Of a stretch of 11,924 nt of DNA, positions 6,587-11,924 are shown piece by piece. A program made the translations under genes and the position numbers. The notes under the pieces are model-generated. The model did not search any database, was not told the origin of the DNA, and saw nothing but the letters and a program-made list of their open reading frames with translations. The DNA comes from an uncultured Lachnospiraceae bacterium (lineage in GTDB: Bacteria > Bacillota > Clostridia > Lachnospirales > Lachnospiraceae), in the NCBI GenBank assembly GCA_934330725.1, contig CAKRGM010000051.1, positions 1-11,924 of the forward strand, in the 5' to 3' direction. Position 1 is the first letter of the stretch, and every line of letters begins with the position of its first letter.

Positions 6587-7026
6587 TCATCCACTGTTAC
6601 ATCTTCACTTTCTTCTTGCATTTCAACTCCTCTTTTTTCGAAATATTGAATCACCTTTTTGTAATTGATACAATTTATATCTATACTTGCCACTTTTTTC
6701 TTCTCGTTCCATATTTGAATTTTATGTGTGTCCGTTATAAAAAGTTTTTTCACATCACTTGCAGATACTTTTCTCCGAAATATTAGCCTATGTATTTCAA
6801 AATAGTCCTTATAAAAATCCACATGCCAGATATGATTTGCAAAAAAGAACAGTACTCCTATGAAGAAAAGGCATATACAAAACATCTGCAAATCTGTCTG
6901 TACCCCTCTACACCTTACAAAAAAGAACAGTGAAAGCAAAACGGATGTAACAAAATAAATAATTCCCAATAAACGGAATATCACAACTGGAACTGTAACC
7001 TGAAATTTTCGTCCTTTTTTCTTCAT
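6577..7026 (-). CDS. Two-helix membrane protein with PH-like C-terminal domain, possible immunity protein
   Basis: A 149-residue protein with two transmembrane helices (about 13-36 and 46-63) and a short loop, then a cytoplasmic domain of about 85 residues beginning HVDFYKDYFEIHRLIFRRKV and continuing KKLFITDTHKIQIWNEKKKV, ending in an acidic tail. The layout (helix hairpin, then a strand series and a final helix KKVIQYFEKRG) is that of bacterial PH-like membrane proteins and closely parallels immunity candidate 1 at 10593-11111. The ATG overlaps the stop of the upstream gene by four bases (ATGA), so the two are translationally coupled. It may protect against Rhs tip 3 together with, or instead of, the 7023-7493 protein. 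Confidence 0.7.
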   Translation of the reverse strand: MKKKGRKFQVTVPVVIFRLLGIIYFVTSVLLSLFFFVRCRGVQTDLQMFCICLFFIGVLFFFANHIWHVDFYKDYFEIHRLIFRRKVSASDVKKLFITDTHKIQIWNEKKKVASIDINCINYKKVIQYFEKRGVEMQEESEDVTVDEKE

Positions 7027-7493
7027 TCATTTTCTCCTCGCTTAACCAATACTCCGTGTTTCGTGTATTTTAAATATTTTACTGTCAATGTTTCCTCCTG
7101 ATAGAGCTTAGGGCAATCATATAATTTTACTGATATGACATCCCCTGTCTTATCATCCTGTAACTCTACCTGCTTCAATGCTGGTTTGTTTTTATCCGGA
7201 TAATCATATGACAACACTTTTCCCTCACATACAATATAGTTACCTGTTACAAACGCAGGAAAATCCATCATACTAGGCACTGCTAATATCATACCTAACC
7301 CTAAAAACACTGTTATTCCAAATCTCACCCCAAAATTTATTTTCTTTTCTCTTTTCTTTACATATTTTTGATTATGCTTTGGAACCTTTTCCCATTTGAT
7401 AACTCTATATCTTTTTATATCAAAAATTACAAATACCAAAAACATTATTGTAACTATACATAATTGTATATAATCCTTTATTAGCATTACCAT
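7023..7493 (-). CDS. Membrane protein directly downstream of Rhs tip 3, candidate immunity
   Basis: A 156-residue protein with two transmembrane helices (about 8-25, IQLCIVTIMFLVFVIF; and 53-73, FGVRFGITVFLGLGMILAVPS) separated by a very basic loop (KHNQKYVKKREKK), which should be cytoplasmic. The remaining 80 residues form a beta-rich domain (YIVCEGKVLSYDY, LKQVELQDDKTGDVISVKLY, TLTVKYLKYTKHGVLVK) that would then face outward. The family is not recognised. The start lies seven bases after the stop of the Rhs tip 3 gene with only a weak AGAGAAG leader. Position suggests immunity, and an outward-facing domain would suit a toxin acting at the envelope; both are inference. Confidence 0.65.
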   Translation of the reverse strand: MVMLIKDYIQLCIVTIMFLVFVIFDIKRYRVIKWEKVPKHNQKYVKKREKKINFGVRFGITVFLGLGMILAVPSMMDFPAFVTGNYIVCEGKVLSYDYPDKNKPALKQVELQDDKTGDVISVKLYDCPKLYQEETLTVKYLKYTKHGVLVKRGENE

Positions 7494-7500
7494 TCTTCTC

Positions 7501-8502
7501 TTATTCCTTTCCTATATCTGCACTTTTTATATATGTTTGATTGCTCGATGCACTTGTCAAATCATCTTGCTCGATTTCCATGTAGATTGTTTTTTGAATA
7601 TTGCTTACTCCATCCTGAACTGCATTTTCCAACTGACTAACAAATACTCCTGGGAATGCAGCATATGACTCACTCTCTACGCACTTCCCCCATGTTTTTA
7701 AGCTTAAACTCTTGAAACTACAGGTTCCGTTATGAATTTTCGTATCAGCCATCTTATACACTTGTGTTATACTTCCTCTTCCAGCCTTATTCATTGATTT
7801 TACAAACCAATCTCCAGCTATATCTCCTACTTTTCCCATAACTGCTCCAATTCCTGCATTTACAGCTGTTTTCCCAACTAACCCAAGCACATTATCTGCC
7901 GTAACTTCCGTTGTTCCATCAGCCATATCCCAAATGCCAGATACCAGCGTTGATGCAGCTGCTCCTGCGGCTCCTCCTGCAACTGGTCCAGCTAATCCCG
8001 TGACTGCTCCTCCGACTGCTCCTCCAATTGCAGAACTTACATAATTTTTAAATGATGGTTTCTGACCTGTCATGACGTCTGAAATTGCTTGTGCAGCAAT
8101 ACCAGCAACCGCTCCTACTCCTGCTCCTACCAATGCAGCTAATGCAAATCGTCCATCTAAATCAACATATATCATTGGATTACACCAACAATAATTATAA
8201 CAATTTAGAGTATATGGTATATCAACAAATCCTCTTACCTTATCTTCACTGACAAATCTTCCTGCTCCGGCATCATAGCGTCTTGCCTGTGCAAAGTAGA
8301 GGCCTCCTGCGCTGTCCATCTGATATCCCGTGAAGCCGAAGCTTTGCATGGAGTCCTGAAAGATATCTTTTGCTGTCCGGATGTCATTACCGAATTCGTC
8401 AAATCCGTAGGCTTCCTCACTTCTTCCTGTCTCATCGGTTAAGCGCATTGGGCTTCCTAAGTCATCCTGGAAATAGAAGTGGTCTCTTCCTACTTCTTCC
8501 AT
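7501..8502 (-). CDS. Orphan Rhs core with toxin tip 3
   Basis: A 333-residue protein. Residues 1-100 are the C-terminal RHS core (YFQDDLGSPMRLTDETGRSE, YGFDEFGNDI, FGFTGYQMDSAGGLYFAQAR, YDAGAGRFVSED, NCYNYCWCNPMIYVDLDG). The usual DPxG at the end of the core reads DLDG. The tip starts after this: a Gly/Ala-rich stretch (GAGVGAVAGIAAQAIS, GGAVGGAVTGLAGPVAGG) and then a last domain of about 110 residues with NKAGRGSITQVYKMADTK and KTWGKCVESESYAAFPG. I recognise no catalytic motif. A TAA stands immediately before the ATG, there is no Shine-Dalgarno, and the upstream DNA is decayed rhs sequence. The module is therefore an orphan rhsCT, probably not expressed as a secreted toxin unless recombined onto a full rhs gene. 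Confidence 0.8.
   Translation of the reverse strand: MEEVGRDHFYFQDDLGSPMRLTDETGRSEEAYGFDEFGNDIRTAKDIFQDSMQSFGFTGYQMDSAGGLYFAQARRYDAGAGRFVSEDKVRGFVDIPYTLNCYNYCWCNPMIYVDLDGRFALAALVGAGVGAVAGIAAQAISDVMTGQKPSFKNYVSSAIGGAVGGAVTGLAGPVAGGAAGAAASTLVSGIWDMADGTTEVTADNVLGLVGKTAVNAGIGAVMGKVGDIAGDWFVKSMNKAGRGSITQVYKMADTKIHNGTCSFKSLSLKTWGKCVESESYAAFPGVFVSQLENAVQDGVSNIQKTIYMEIEQDDLTSASSNQTYIKSADIGKE
8242..8502 (-). repeat. Rhs core-end repeat in orphan copy 3
   Basis: Matches 9798-10058 without gaps and with roughly twenty mismatches by eye. Downstream of 8242 the toxin tip is unrelated to tips 1 and 2. Upstream of 8502 similarity drops sharply into decayed rhs DNA. Confidence 0.8.
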
Positions 8503-8713
8503 TTAAGTGACATCACCATGCCAGAAGTAGGTCTAACCACTGTGTAGCAGTCTTACATCAGATAGTTTTCTTCTGAAAAAGATTATAGTGCTCAAGGGGC
8601 AAATCTAAGGTATAACGAATAGTCTAATCCGTAGCTGTATCACCGTTACAATGGTTTCATTCTGTAACCTAATCCATTGTACTGATAAACCACCTTTTCT
8701 TTCATCCTCATGA
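8503..8713 (-). pseudogene. Decayed rhs core DNA upstream of orphan tip 3
   Basis: This interval aligns with the rhs core at about 10059-10270 but with many substitutions and small deletions. Recognisable pieces are VVYQYNGLGYRM (against AVYQYNGLGHRM), the TATACCTTAGAT segment and the TACTTCTGG segment. The frame is broken by several TAA and TGA codons, the first soon after GYRM. By contrast the adjoining 8242-8502 is over 90 percent identical by eye to its counterpart. The stretch explains the otherwise gene-free gap between immunity candidate 2 and the tip 3 gene; the remaining bases to 8748 show nothing recognisable. Confidence 0.8.
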
Positions 8714-8748
8714 CAAAACATAAAATTACTCCTGATATACAACGCAAC

Positions 8749-9189
8749 TTATTTTTCATTCAATTTTATATTCTGAAGTAAAGATATGTTTTTTTCTCTA
8801 TAAATCTTTGCCTTTTCAATTTCATCTTCTTCTGAAAAAATCACTTCATATTGCTTACATCGTTCTTTTAATATTTCCCAAATTTTGTTATTATATGAAC
8901 ACACAAATAAGACATCATCCATTTGCAAATTTAATGCTACAATATATTTTCCATAACATCTCATCCAATTAAGCCTTCCTGCTCTTCCCCAATAATCTCT
9001 GAATCTGTATTTTGAAGGACAGTCTCCTATATAAATCATTGAAATTTGATTATACTTAATCTCTTTCTTTTCTTTTTTTACGTTCCATAAAATATCATCT
9101 TTTCCAAAAACTACTTTTCCAACTTCTTTCTTCCAATGCCCAATATCTATTTTTATTAACTTATGAACAGGAAATTCTTTCTTTTCCAT
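8749..9189 (-). CDS. Candidate immunity protein 2 (PH-like, soluble)
   Basis: A 146-residue protein starting MEKKEFPVHKLIKIDIGH, with no membrane segment. Strand-rich middle portions (VVFGKDDILWNVKKEKKEI, YNQISMIYIGD, GKYIVALNLQMDDVLFVCSY) are followed by a helix (NNKIWEILKERCKQYEVI). The order resembles the C-terminal domain of immunity candidate 1 (KITYQELYYIETG, GRYVNVYNKQKKYMFSF, NLEIINKLLEKN), which suggests the two are distant relatives, with this one lacking the helix hairpin. Three in-frame starts exist (GTG 9222, ATG 9207, ATG 9189). I chose 9189 because GGAGG lies 11 bases before it; the GTG would overlap the toxin frame by 11 bases. The partner would be toxin tip 2. Confidence 0.65.
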   Translation of the reverse strand: MEKKEFPVHKLIKIDIGHWKKEVGKVVFGKDDILWNVKKEKKEIKYNQISMIYIGDCPSKYRFRDYWGRAGRLNWMRCYGKYIVALNLQMDDVLFVCSYNNKIWEILKERCKQYEVIFSEEDEIEKAKIYREKNISLLQNIKLNEK

Positions 9190-9211
9190 TACATTGCTAT
9201 CCTCCATCCTA

Positions 9212-9616
9212 CTAATATTCACTTTTATTATTTTCTGACTCTATGCTTATTCCCTGATTTTCAAATGAGCTTTCATTAGCCAATCCTGCTGTTATAGCTC
9301 CATAAAATGTATTTAATACATTACCTGTCGTGTTAGAATATTTAGCTCCTCCTATATCATTCCAAAATGATGGACTTTTTTTCAATATTTCATCACACCC
9401 CTCTGTAATAAATTGAACACTACCTGTTATCATTCCCATAGTTCCCCCCATTATAGTAGATGCCATCACATCACCTTTGATATCTTCATGATGTATATCT
9501 AGGCGAGGATCCCCGTTATCAATCTTCTCTGTTAAGTATGTTCCTATTCCAGATCCAATCGTTCCTCCTATCGTATTTCCAACAGGTCCTAAAAACGACC
9601 CTAGTGTTTGAATCAT
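9212..9616 (-). CDS. Toxin tip 2, detached from its Rhs core by a frameshift
   Basis: A 134-residue open frame from an ATG at 9616. The same frame is open further upstream to about 9742 (GTGGTAAVFAAGVLSAGTVG, then ANECAGGSYTAGFIGGSATG), where it meets the Rhs core in another frame. It is Gly-rich (FLGPVGNTIGGTIGSGIG) and ends NTFYGAITAGLANESS with a charged tail. It aligns with toxin tip 1 (GTGGTAAVIMAGALTTGVIS, SLAGPVGNILGGCANG, YGLFYGLIDNGLL), so tips 1 and 2 are one family. No catalytic residues are recognised; the repeated small, hydrophobic residues could suit a membrane-active toxin, which is a guess. A GGAGG lies 13 bases before the ATG, so weak separate translation is possible, but in its present form the tip cannot be delivered by the Rhs protein. 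Confidence 0.65.
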   Translation of the reverse strand: MIQTLGSFLGPVGNTIGGTIGSGIGTYLTEKIDNGDPRLDIHHEDIKGDVMASTIMGGTMGMITGSVQFITEGCDEILKKSPSFWNDIGGAKYSNTTGNVLNTFYGAITAGLANESSFENQGISIESENNKSEY

Positions 9617-9735
9617 GCCCGTTGCGCTACCTCCAATAAATCCTGCCGTATAGCTACCTCCCGCACACTCATTTGCAAATCCACCAACTGTTCCAGCACT
9701 TAAAACTCCTGCAGCAAAAACGGCAGCTGTTCCCC

Positions 9736-9743
9736 CTGTTCCA
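9736..9743 (-). other. Microhomology deletion junction (TGGAACAG) joining Rhs core and tip 2 out of frame
   Basis: On the minus strand TGGAACAG ends the CWNR codons of the core and at the same time begins the GTGGTAA codons of the tip. In the related intact gene these two sites are separated by PMDLVDLNG, a hydrophobic valine-rich stretch and more, coded at about 11640-11763. Loss of the interval between two copies of this octamer explains both the missing segment and the frameshift. Confidence 0.65.
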
Positions 9744-9897
9744 GCAGTAGCTGTAATGGTTCATCGTATATGGTACTGCGATGTGTCCTTTCAGGAAATC
9801 TTCACTGACAAATCTTCCTGCTCCGGCATCATAGCGTCTTGCTTGTGCAAAATACACTCCTCCTGCGCTGTCCATCTGATATCCCGTGAAGCCGAAG
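9736..9897 (-). repeat. Rhs core-end repeat shared by copies 1 and 2
   Basis: Matches 11763-11924 closely without gaps. Its part 9798-9897 also matches 8242-8341 of copy 3. The match to copy 1 stops at the CTGTTCCA octamer (9736-9743), the deletion junction. Confidence 0.8.
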
Positions 9898-10545
9898 CTC
9901 TGCATGGAATCTTGAAAAATATCTTTTGCAGTCCGGATGTCATTACCGAATTCATCAAATCCGTAGGCTTCCTCACTTCTTCCTGCCTCATCGGTTAAGC
10001 GCATCGGGCTTCCTAAGTCATCCTGGAAGTAGAAGTAGTCTCTTCCTTCCTCTTCCATTCCGGCAACATTGCCATCCCAGAAGTAAGTCTGGCTGCTGTG
10101 TAACAGATTTCCATCGGTTCTTCTGTCAGTTGTCTTCTGCAGGAGGTTATGGTACTGACGGGTCAGATCTAAGGTATAACGGATGGTCCGGGCCGGGGCT
10201 GCATCCCCTGTTGCAATGCTTTGTCCCATTCTGTGGCCTAATCCGTTGTACTGATAGACTGCCTTTTGGATGGTTCCGTCTGTCCTTTCCATGGAACTGC
10301 TCATCTGGTTTGCTGCATCAAACCCGTATGCTTTTAAAACCTCTTCCCCGCTTGTTACCGTTAATAGGTTTCCTCTGTGGTCGTATGCATAGTCTTTGGT
10401 TTCGTTTGCAGTTGTCTCCTGCATCAGCTGATTTTTCGTGTTGTAACGGTAGGTTGTCACAAGTTCGCCTGCCGTCTGGTACTCGGTCTTGCTGCTTCGG
10501 TTTCCAAAGGCATCATATCCGTAGGAGCGGAGTGTTTTTCCATTC

Positions 10546-10602
10546 TATACCCCCACTTAATGCTGTACCTACCACTGTTCCCGCTCCTGATATTACACAT
10601 GA
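10546..10602 (-). other. Short Gly-rich coding remnant upstream of the Rhs orphan
   Basis: In the frame that overlaps the end of immunity candidate 1 the DNA reads FKGISCVISGAGTVVGTALS followed by GGI, then runs into the Rhs core out of phase. The composition is like the Gly/Ala-rich pre-toxin region of Rhs tips, suggesting a scrap of an older tip at the breakpoint. It is only about 20 codons long, so chance cannot be excluded. Confidence 0.25.
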
Positions 10603-11111
10603 TATTCCTTTAAAATTTCCACAATATGTATATTAGGATTCTTTTCCAATAATTTGTTGATAATCTCTAAATTCTCTCTAAATGAAAACATATATTTTTT
10701 TTGTTTATTATATACATTAACGTATCTACCAAACTCTTTCACCATTTGCCGAGTCGTTGTACCATAAGGATATATTATAGGTTCTTCTCTTCCTGTTTCA
10801 ATATAGTACAGCTCCTGATACGTAATCTTTGTTTTCCCTAATAAATTATTGATTTTCCCACTACAAACTACATACCTATCTGCTAATTTGATATAATATG
10901 CCTTCTTATAATTCTTTACAATTAAAGGAATACCTGGAAAACAAAATAAACCTGATAATAAAAATGTCAACATTAAACAACTTTCTTCCGTATTAATTAC
11001 TTTTATTGCCAAGCCGAACATAATAATCGCCAACAAAAGCCATGAATAGTTGAGTTTATATTGAAAAATTGTTTTATCATGATTTTTATCGAAAAATAAA
11101 TATTGCTTCAT
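10593..11111 (-). CDS. Candidate immunity protein 1, two-helix membrane protein with PH-like domain
   Basis: A 172-residue protein. After an N-terminal charged segment (MKQYLFFDKNHDK) there are two transmembrane helices at about 22-38 and 45-66. A cytoplasmic domain of about 105 residues follows, with strand-like pieces YYIKLADRYVVCSGKINNLL, KITYQELYYIETG and GRYVNVYNKQKKYMFSF and a closing helix NLEIINKLLEKN. This is the build of bacterial PH-like membrane proteins, shared with the 6577-7026 protein. The ATG is two bases after the stop of the Rhs gene carrying tip 1, with AAGGA about seven bases upstream, so it is translationally coupled to the toxin. Immunity to tip 1 is inferred from this position; a membrane-anchored immunity protein would fit a membrane-targeting toxin. 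Confidence 0.72.
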   Translation of the reverse strand: MKQYLFFDKNHDKTIFQYKLNYSWLLLAIIMFGLAIKVINTEESCLMLTFLLSGLFCFPGIPLIVKNYKKAYYIKLADRYVVCSGKINNLLGKTKITYQELYYIETGREEPIIYPYGTTTRQMVKEFGRYVNVYNKQKKYMFSFRENLEIINKLLEKNPNIHIVEILKEYHV

Positions 11112-11113
11112 TA

Positions 11114-11924
11114 TTATTCCTTGTCCTCATTTCTTTCCTTCATATCTGAAGTTTTTTCTTCAGCATAAGCTGGTGAATTTGTAAATAGATTTCCAGTACT
11201 ATCAGCTGCTAAAAGTCCATTATCAATAAGTCCATAAAATAATCCATACACATTTGTTGAATTTTTATTATAACCTCTCATTAAAGCTTGAGCTGTTGTA
11301 TTGCTTGGTCCCGTTGCCCACTGCATATAACCTCCCGGTATACTAAATGCCATTCCTTTTGCCGATGACGTAACTGCATCACTCCTAACTTGCTGAACAC
11401 TCTTTTTCTTATTGGACCATGGATCCAAATTATCTAATGTATCAGTAACAGCTGAACCTAAACCATTTGCACATCCTCCTAAAATATTTCCAACTGGTCC
11501 TGCAAGAGAAGTTACTGATTGAACTGCTCCGGCAAGAACGCCTCCAGCGAACCCATTGATATAACTACCCCCTAATGCTTCATTTACATTTCCACTTATA
11601 ACTCCAGTAGTTAATGCTCCAGCCATAATAACTGCAGCTGTTCCACCAGTTCCAACCACCACTGCACCAACTACGACCACAGTTGCTACTACAGTAACTG
11701 CCTTTACCGTCGTCTCAACCCATTTAGGCCACATACCATTCAAATCCACCAGATCCATCGGTCTGTTCCAGCAGTAGTTGTAGTGATTCATCGTGTATGG
11801 TACTGCGATGTGTCCTTTCAGGAAGTCCTCACTGACAAATCTTCCTACTCCGGCATCATAGCGTCTTGCCTGGGCAAAGTAGAGGCCTCCTGCGCTGTCC
11901 ATCTGATAGCCGGTGAAACCGAAA
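11114..11924 (-). CDS. C-terminal part of an Rhs toxin with tip 1 (5' end outside window)
   Basis: The frame is open to the right edge (FGFTGYQMDSAGGLYFAQAR at the margin), so the ATG at 11902 is internal. The RHS core end is clear: YDAGVGRFVSEDFLKGHIAV, YTMNHYNYCWNRPMDLVDLNG. The usual DPxG reads DLNG. The tip of about 215 residues follows: a hydrophobic valine/alanine-rich segment (VKAVTVVATVVVVGAVVVG), a Gly-rich part (GGSYINGFAGGVLAG, LAGPVGNILGGCANGLG), a polar part (KKKSVQQVRSDAVTSSAKGM), then FSIPGGYMQWATGPSNTTAQ and YGLFYGLIDNGLLA, and a charged tail ending KERNEDKE. Enzymatic motifs are not evident. Whether this is the full-length parental rhs or one more orphan cannot be decided without sequence to the right. 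Confidence 0.82.
   Translation of the reverse strand, partial: FGFTGYQMDSAGGLYFAQARRYDAGVGRFVSEDFLKGHIAVPYTMNHYNYCWNRPMDLVDLNGMWPKWVETTVKAVTVVATVVVVGAVVVGTGGTAAVIMAGALTTGVISGNVNEALGGSYINGFAGGVLAGAVQSVTSLAGPVGNILGGCANGLGSAVTDTLDNLDPWSNKKKSVQQVRSDAVTSSAKGMAFSIPGGYMQWATGPSNTTAQALMRGYNKNSTNVYGLFYGLIDNGLLAADSTGNLFTNSPAYAEEKTSDMKERNEDKE

Larger units (their letters stand above)
9669..10544 (-). pseudogene. 5'-truncated Rhs core (orphan copy 2), frameshifted before its tip
   Basis: The frame is open from 10544, directly after an in-frame TAG. It encodes about 270 residues of RHS/YD repeats and core: YGYDAFGNR, YRYNTKNQL, YAYDHRGNL, YGFDAANQM, YQYNGLGHRMG, YFWDGNVAG, YFQDDLGSPMRLTDE, FGFTGYQMDSAGGVYFAQAR and SEDFLKGHIAVPYTMNHY. 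After CWNR the frame runs into an out-of-phase version of the tip (NSCRFCCRSFKCWNSWWICK) and stops at 9669. The first start codon, GTG 10460, has no Shine-Dalgarno. Full Rhs proteins are several times longer and carry a secretion region at the N-terminus, so this is a silent cassette and, with its broken junction, a pseudogene. Its base composition is visibly richer in GC than the neighbouring immunity genes. Confidence 0.82.

Noticed and set aside
8235..8435. Minus-strand frame MRQEEVRKPTDL, also at 9791-9991
   Set aside because: A shadow frame of the Rhs core that is duplicated with it.
8521..8748. Possible non-coding RNA or regulatory region in the gap before orphan tip 3
   Set aside because: The sequence aligns with the rhs core, so it is decayed coding DNA.
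9926..10636. Plus-strand frame of 236 codons
   Set aside because: Antisense to the Rhs YD-repeat core, with Cys/Pro/Phe-rich composition and no ribosome binding site; its length reflects the codon bias of the real gene on the other strand.
1..11924. Insertion sequence or transposase behind the duplications
   Set aside because: No transposase frame, terminal inverted repeats or target duplications were seen; the breakpoints look like homologous or microhomology events.
1..11924. Rho-independent terminators between cassettes
   Set aside because: No stable GC stem followed by a T run was found by eye downstream of the immunity genes, so none is annotated.

Overview
The window is a polymorphic-toxin region in which every supportable gene lies on the minus strand, so transcription runs from high to low coordinates. 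The gene families (LXG toxin with DUF5082, DUF5344 and DUF4176 partners, plus Firmicute-type RHS proteins), the strong Shine-Dalgarno sequences and the AT-rich immunity genes point to a Gram-positive Firmicute, most likely a gut Clostridium/Lachnospiraceae-type organism. That assignment is inferred from gene content. No tRNA, rRNA, CRISPR array or transposase is visible.

Right half (about 6577-11924), Rhs array. It opens with the 3' end of an Rhs gene whose N-terminus lies beyond the right edge, carrying toxin tip 1 (11114-11924), followed by immunity candidate 1 (10593-11111). A second, 5'-truncated Rhs core follows (9669-10544). Its toxin tip 2 (9212-9616) is cut off from the core by a frameshifting deletion, and immunity candidate 2 comes next (8749-9189). 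A third Rhs core (7501-8502, with visibly decayed upstream rhs DNA at 8503-8713) carries an unrelated tip 3. Two membrane proteins follow it (7023-7493 and 6577-7026), at least one of which is the likely immunity gene. This is the layout of a parental rhs gene followed by orphan rhsCT/immunity cassettes.

Left half (1-6473), type VII secretion (T7SS/Esx) LXG locus. A tightly packed operon encodes a small membrane protein, a DUF4176 protein, a YwqH/DUF5082-like helical protein, a DUF5344-like helical protein, a complete LXG toxin (3251-5113) and its immunity candidate (2768-3238). Further downstream come a frameshifted immunity-gene remnant (2465-2755), an orphan LXG C-terminal cassette lacking the LXG secretion domain (950-2212, homology to 2450) with a different toxin tip and its own immunity candidate (543-941), and the start of a second LXG orphan (1-497) that runs off the left edge.

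The three LXG copies are nearly identical at the DNA level through the pre-toxin region. The two whose ends are visible diverge abruptly after the protein motif KPKLG. The likely way these parts work together is that one full-length, secretable LXG (and one full-length Rhs) exchanges its C-terminal toxin by recombination with silent downstream cassettes, while the immunity genes are retained. Deletions at short microhomologies, frameshifts and decayed 5' ends show the array turning over.
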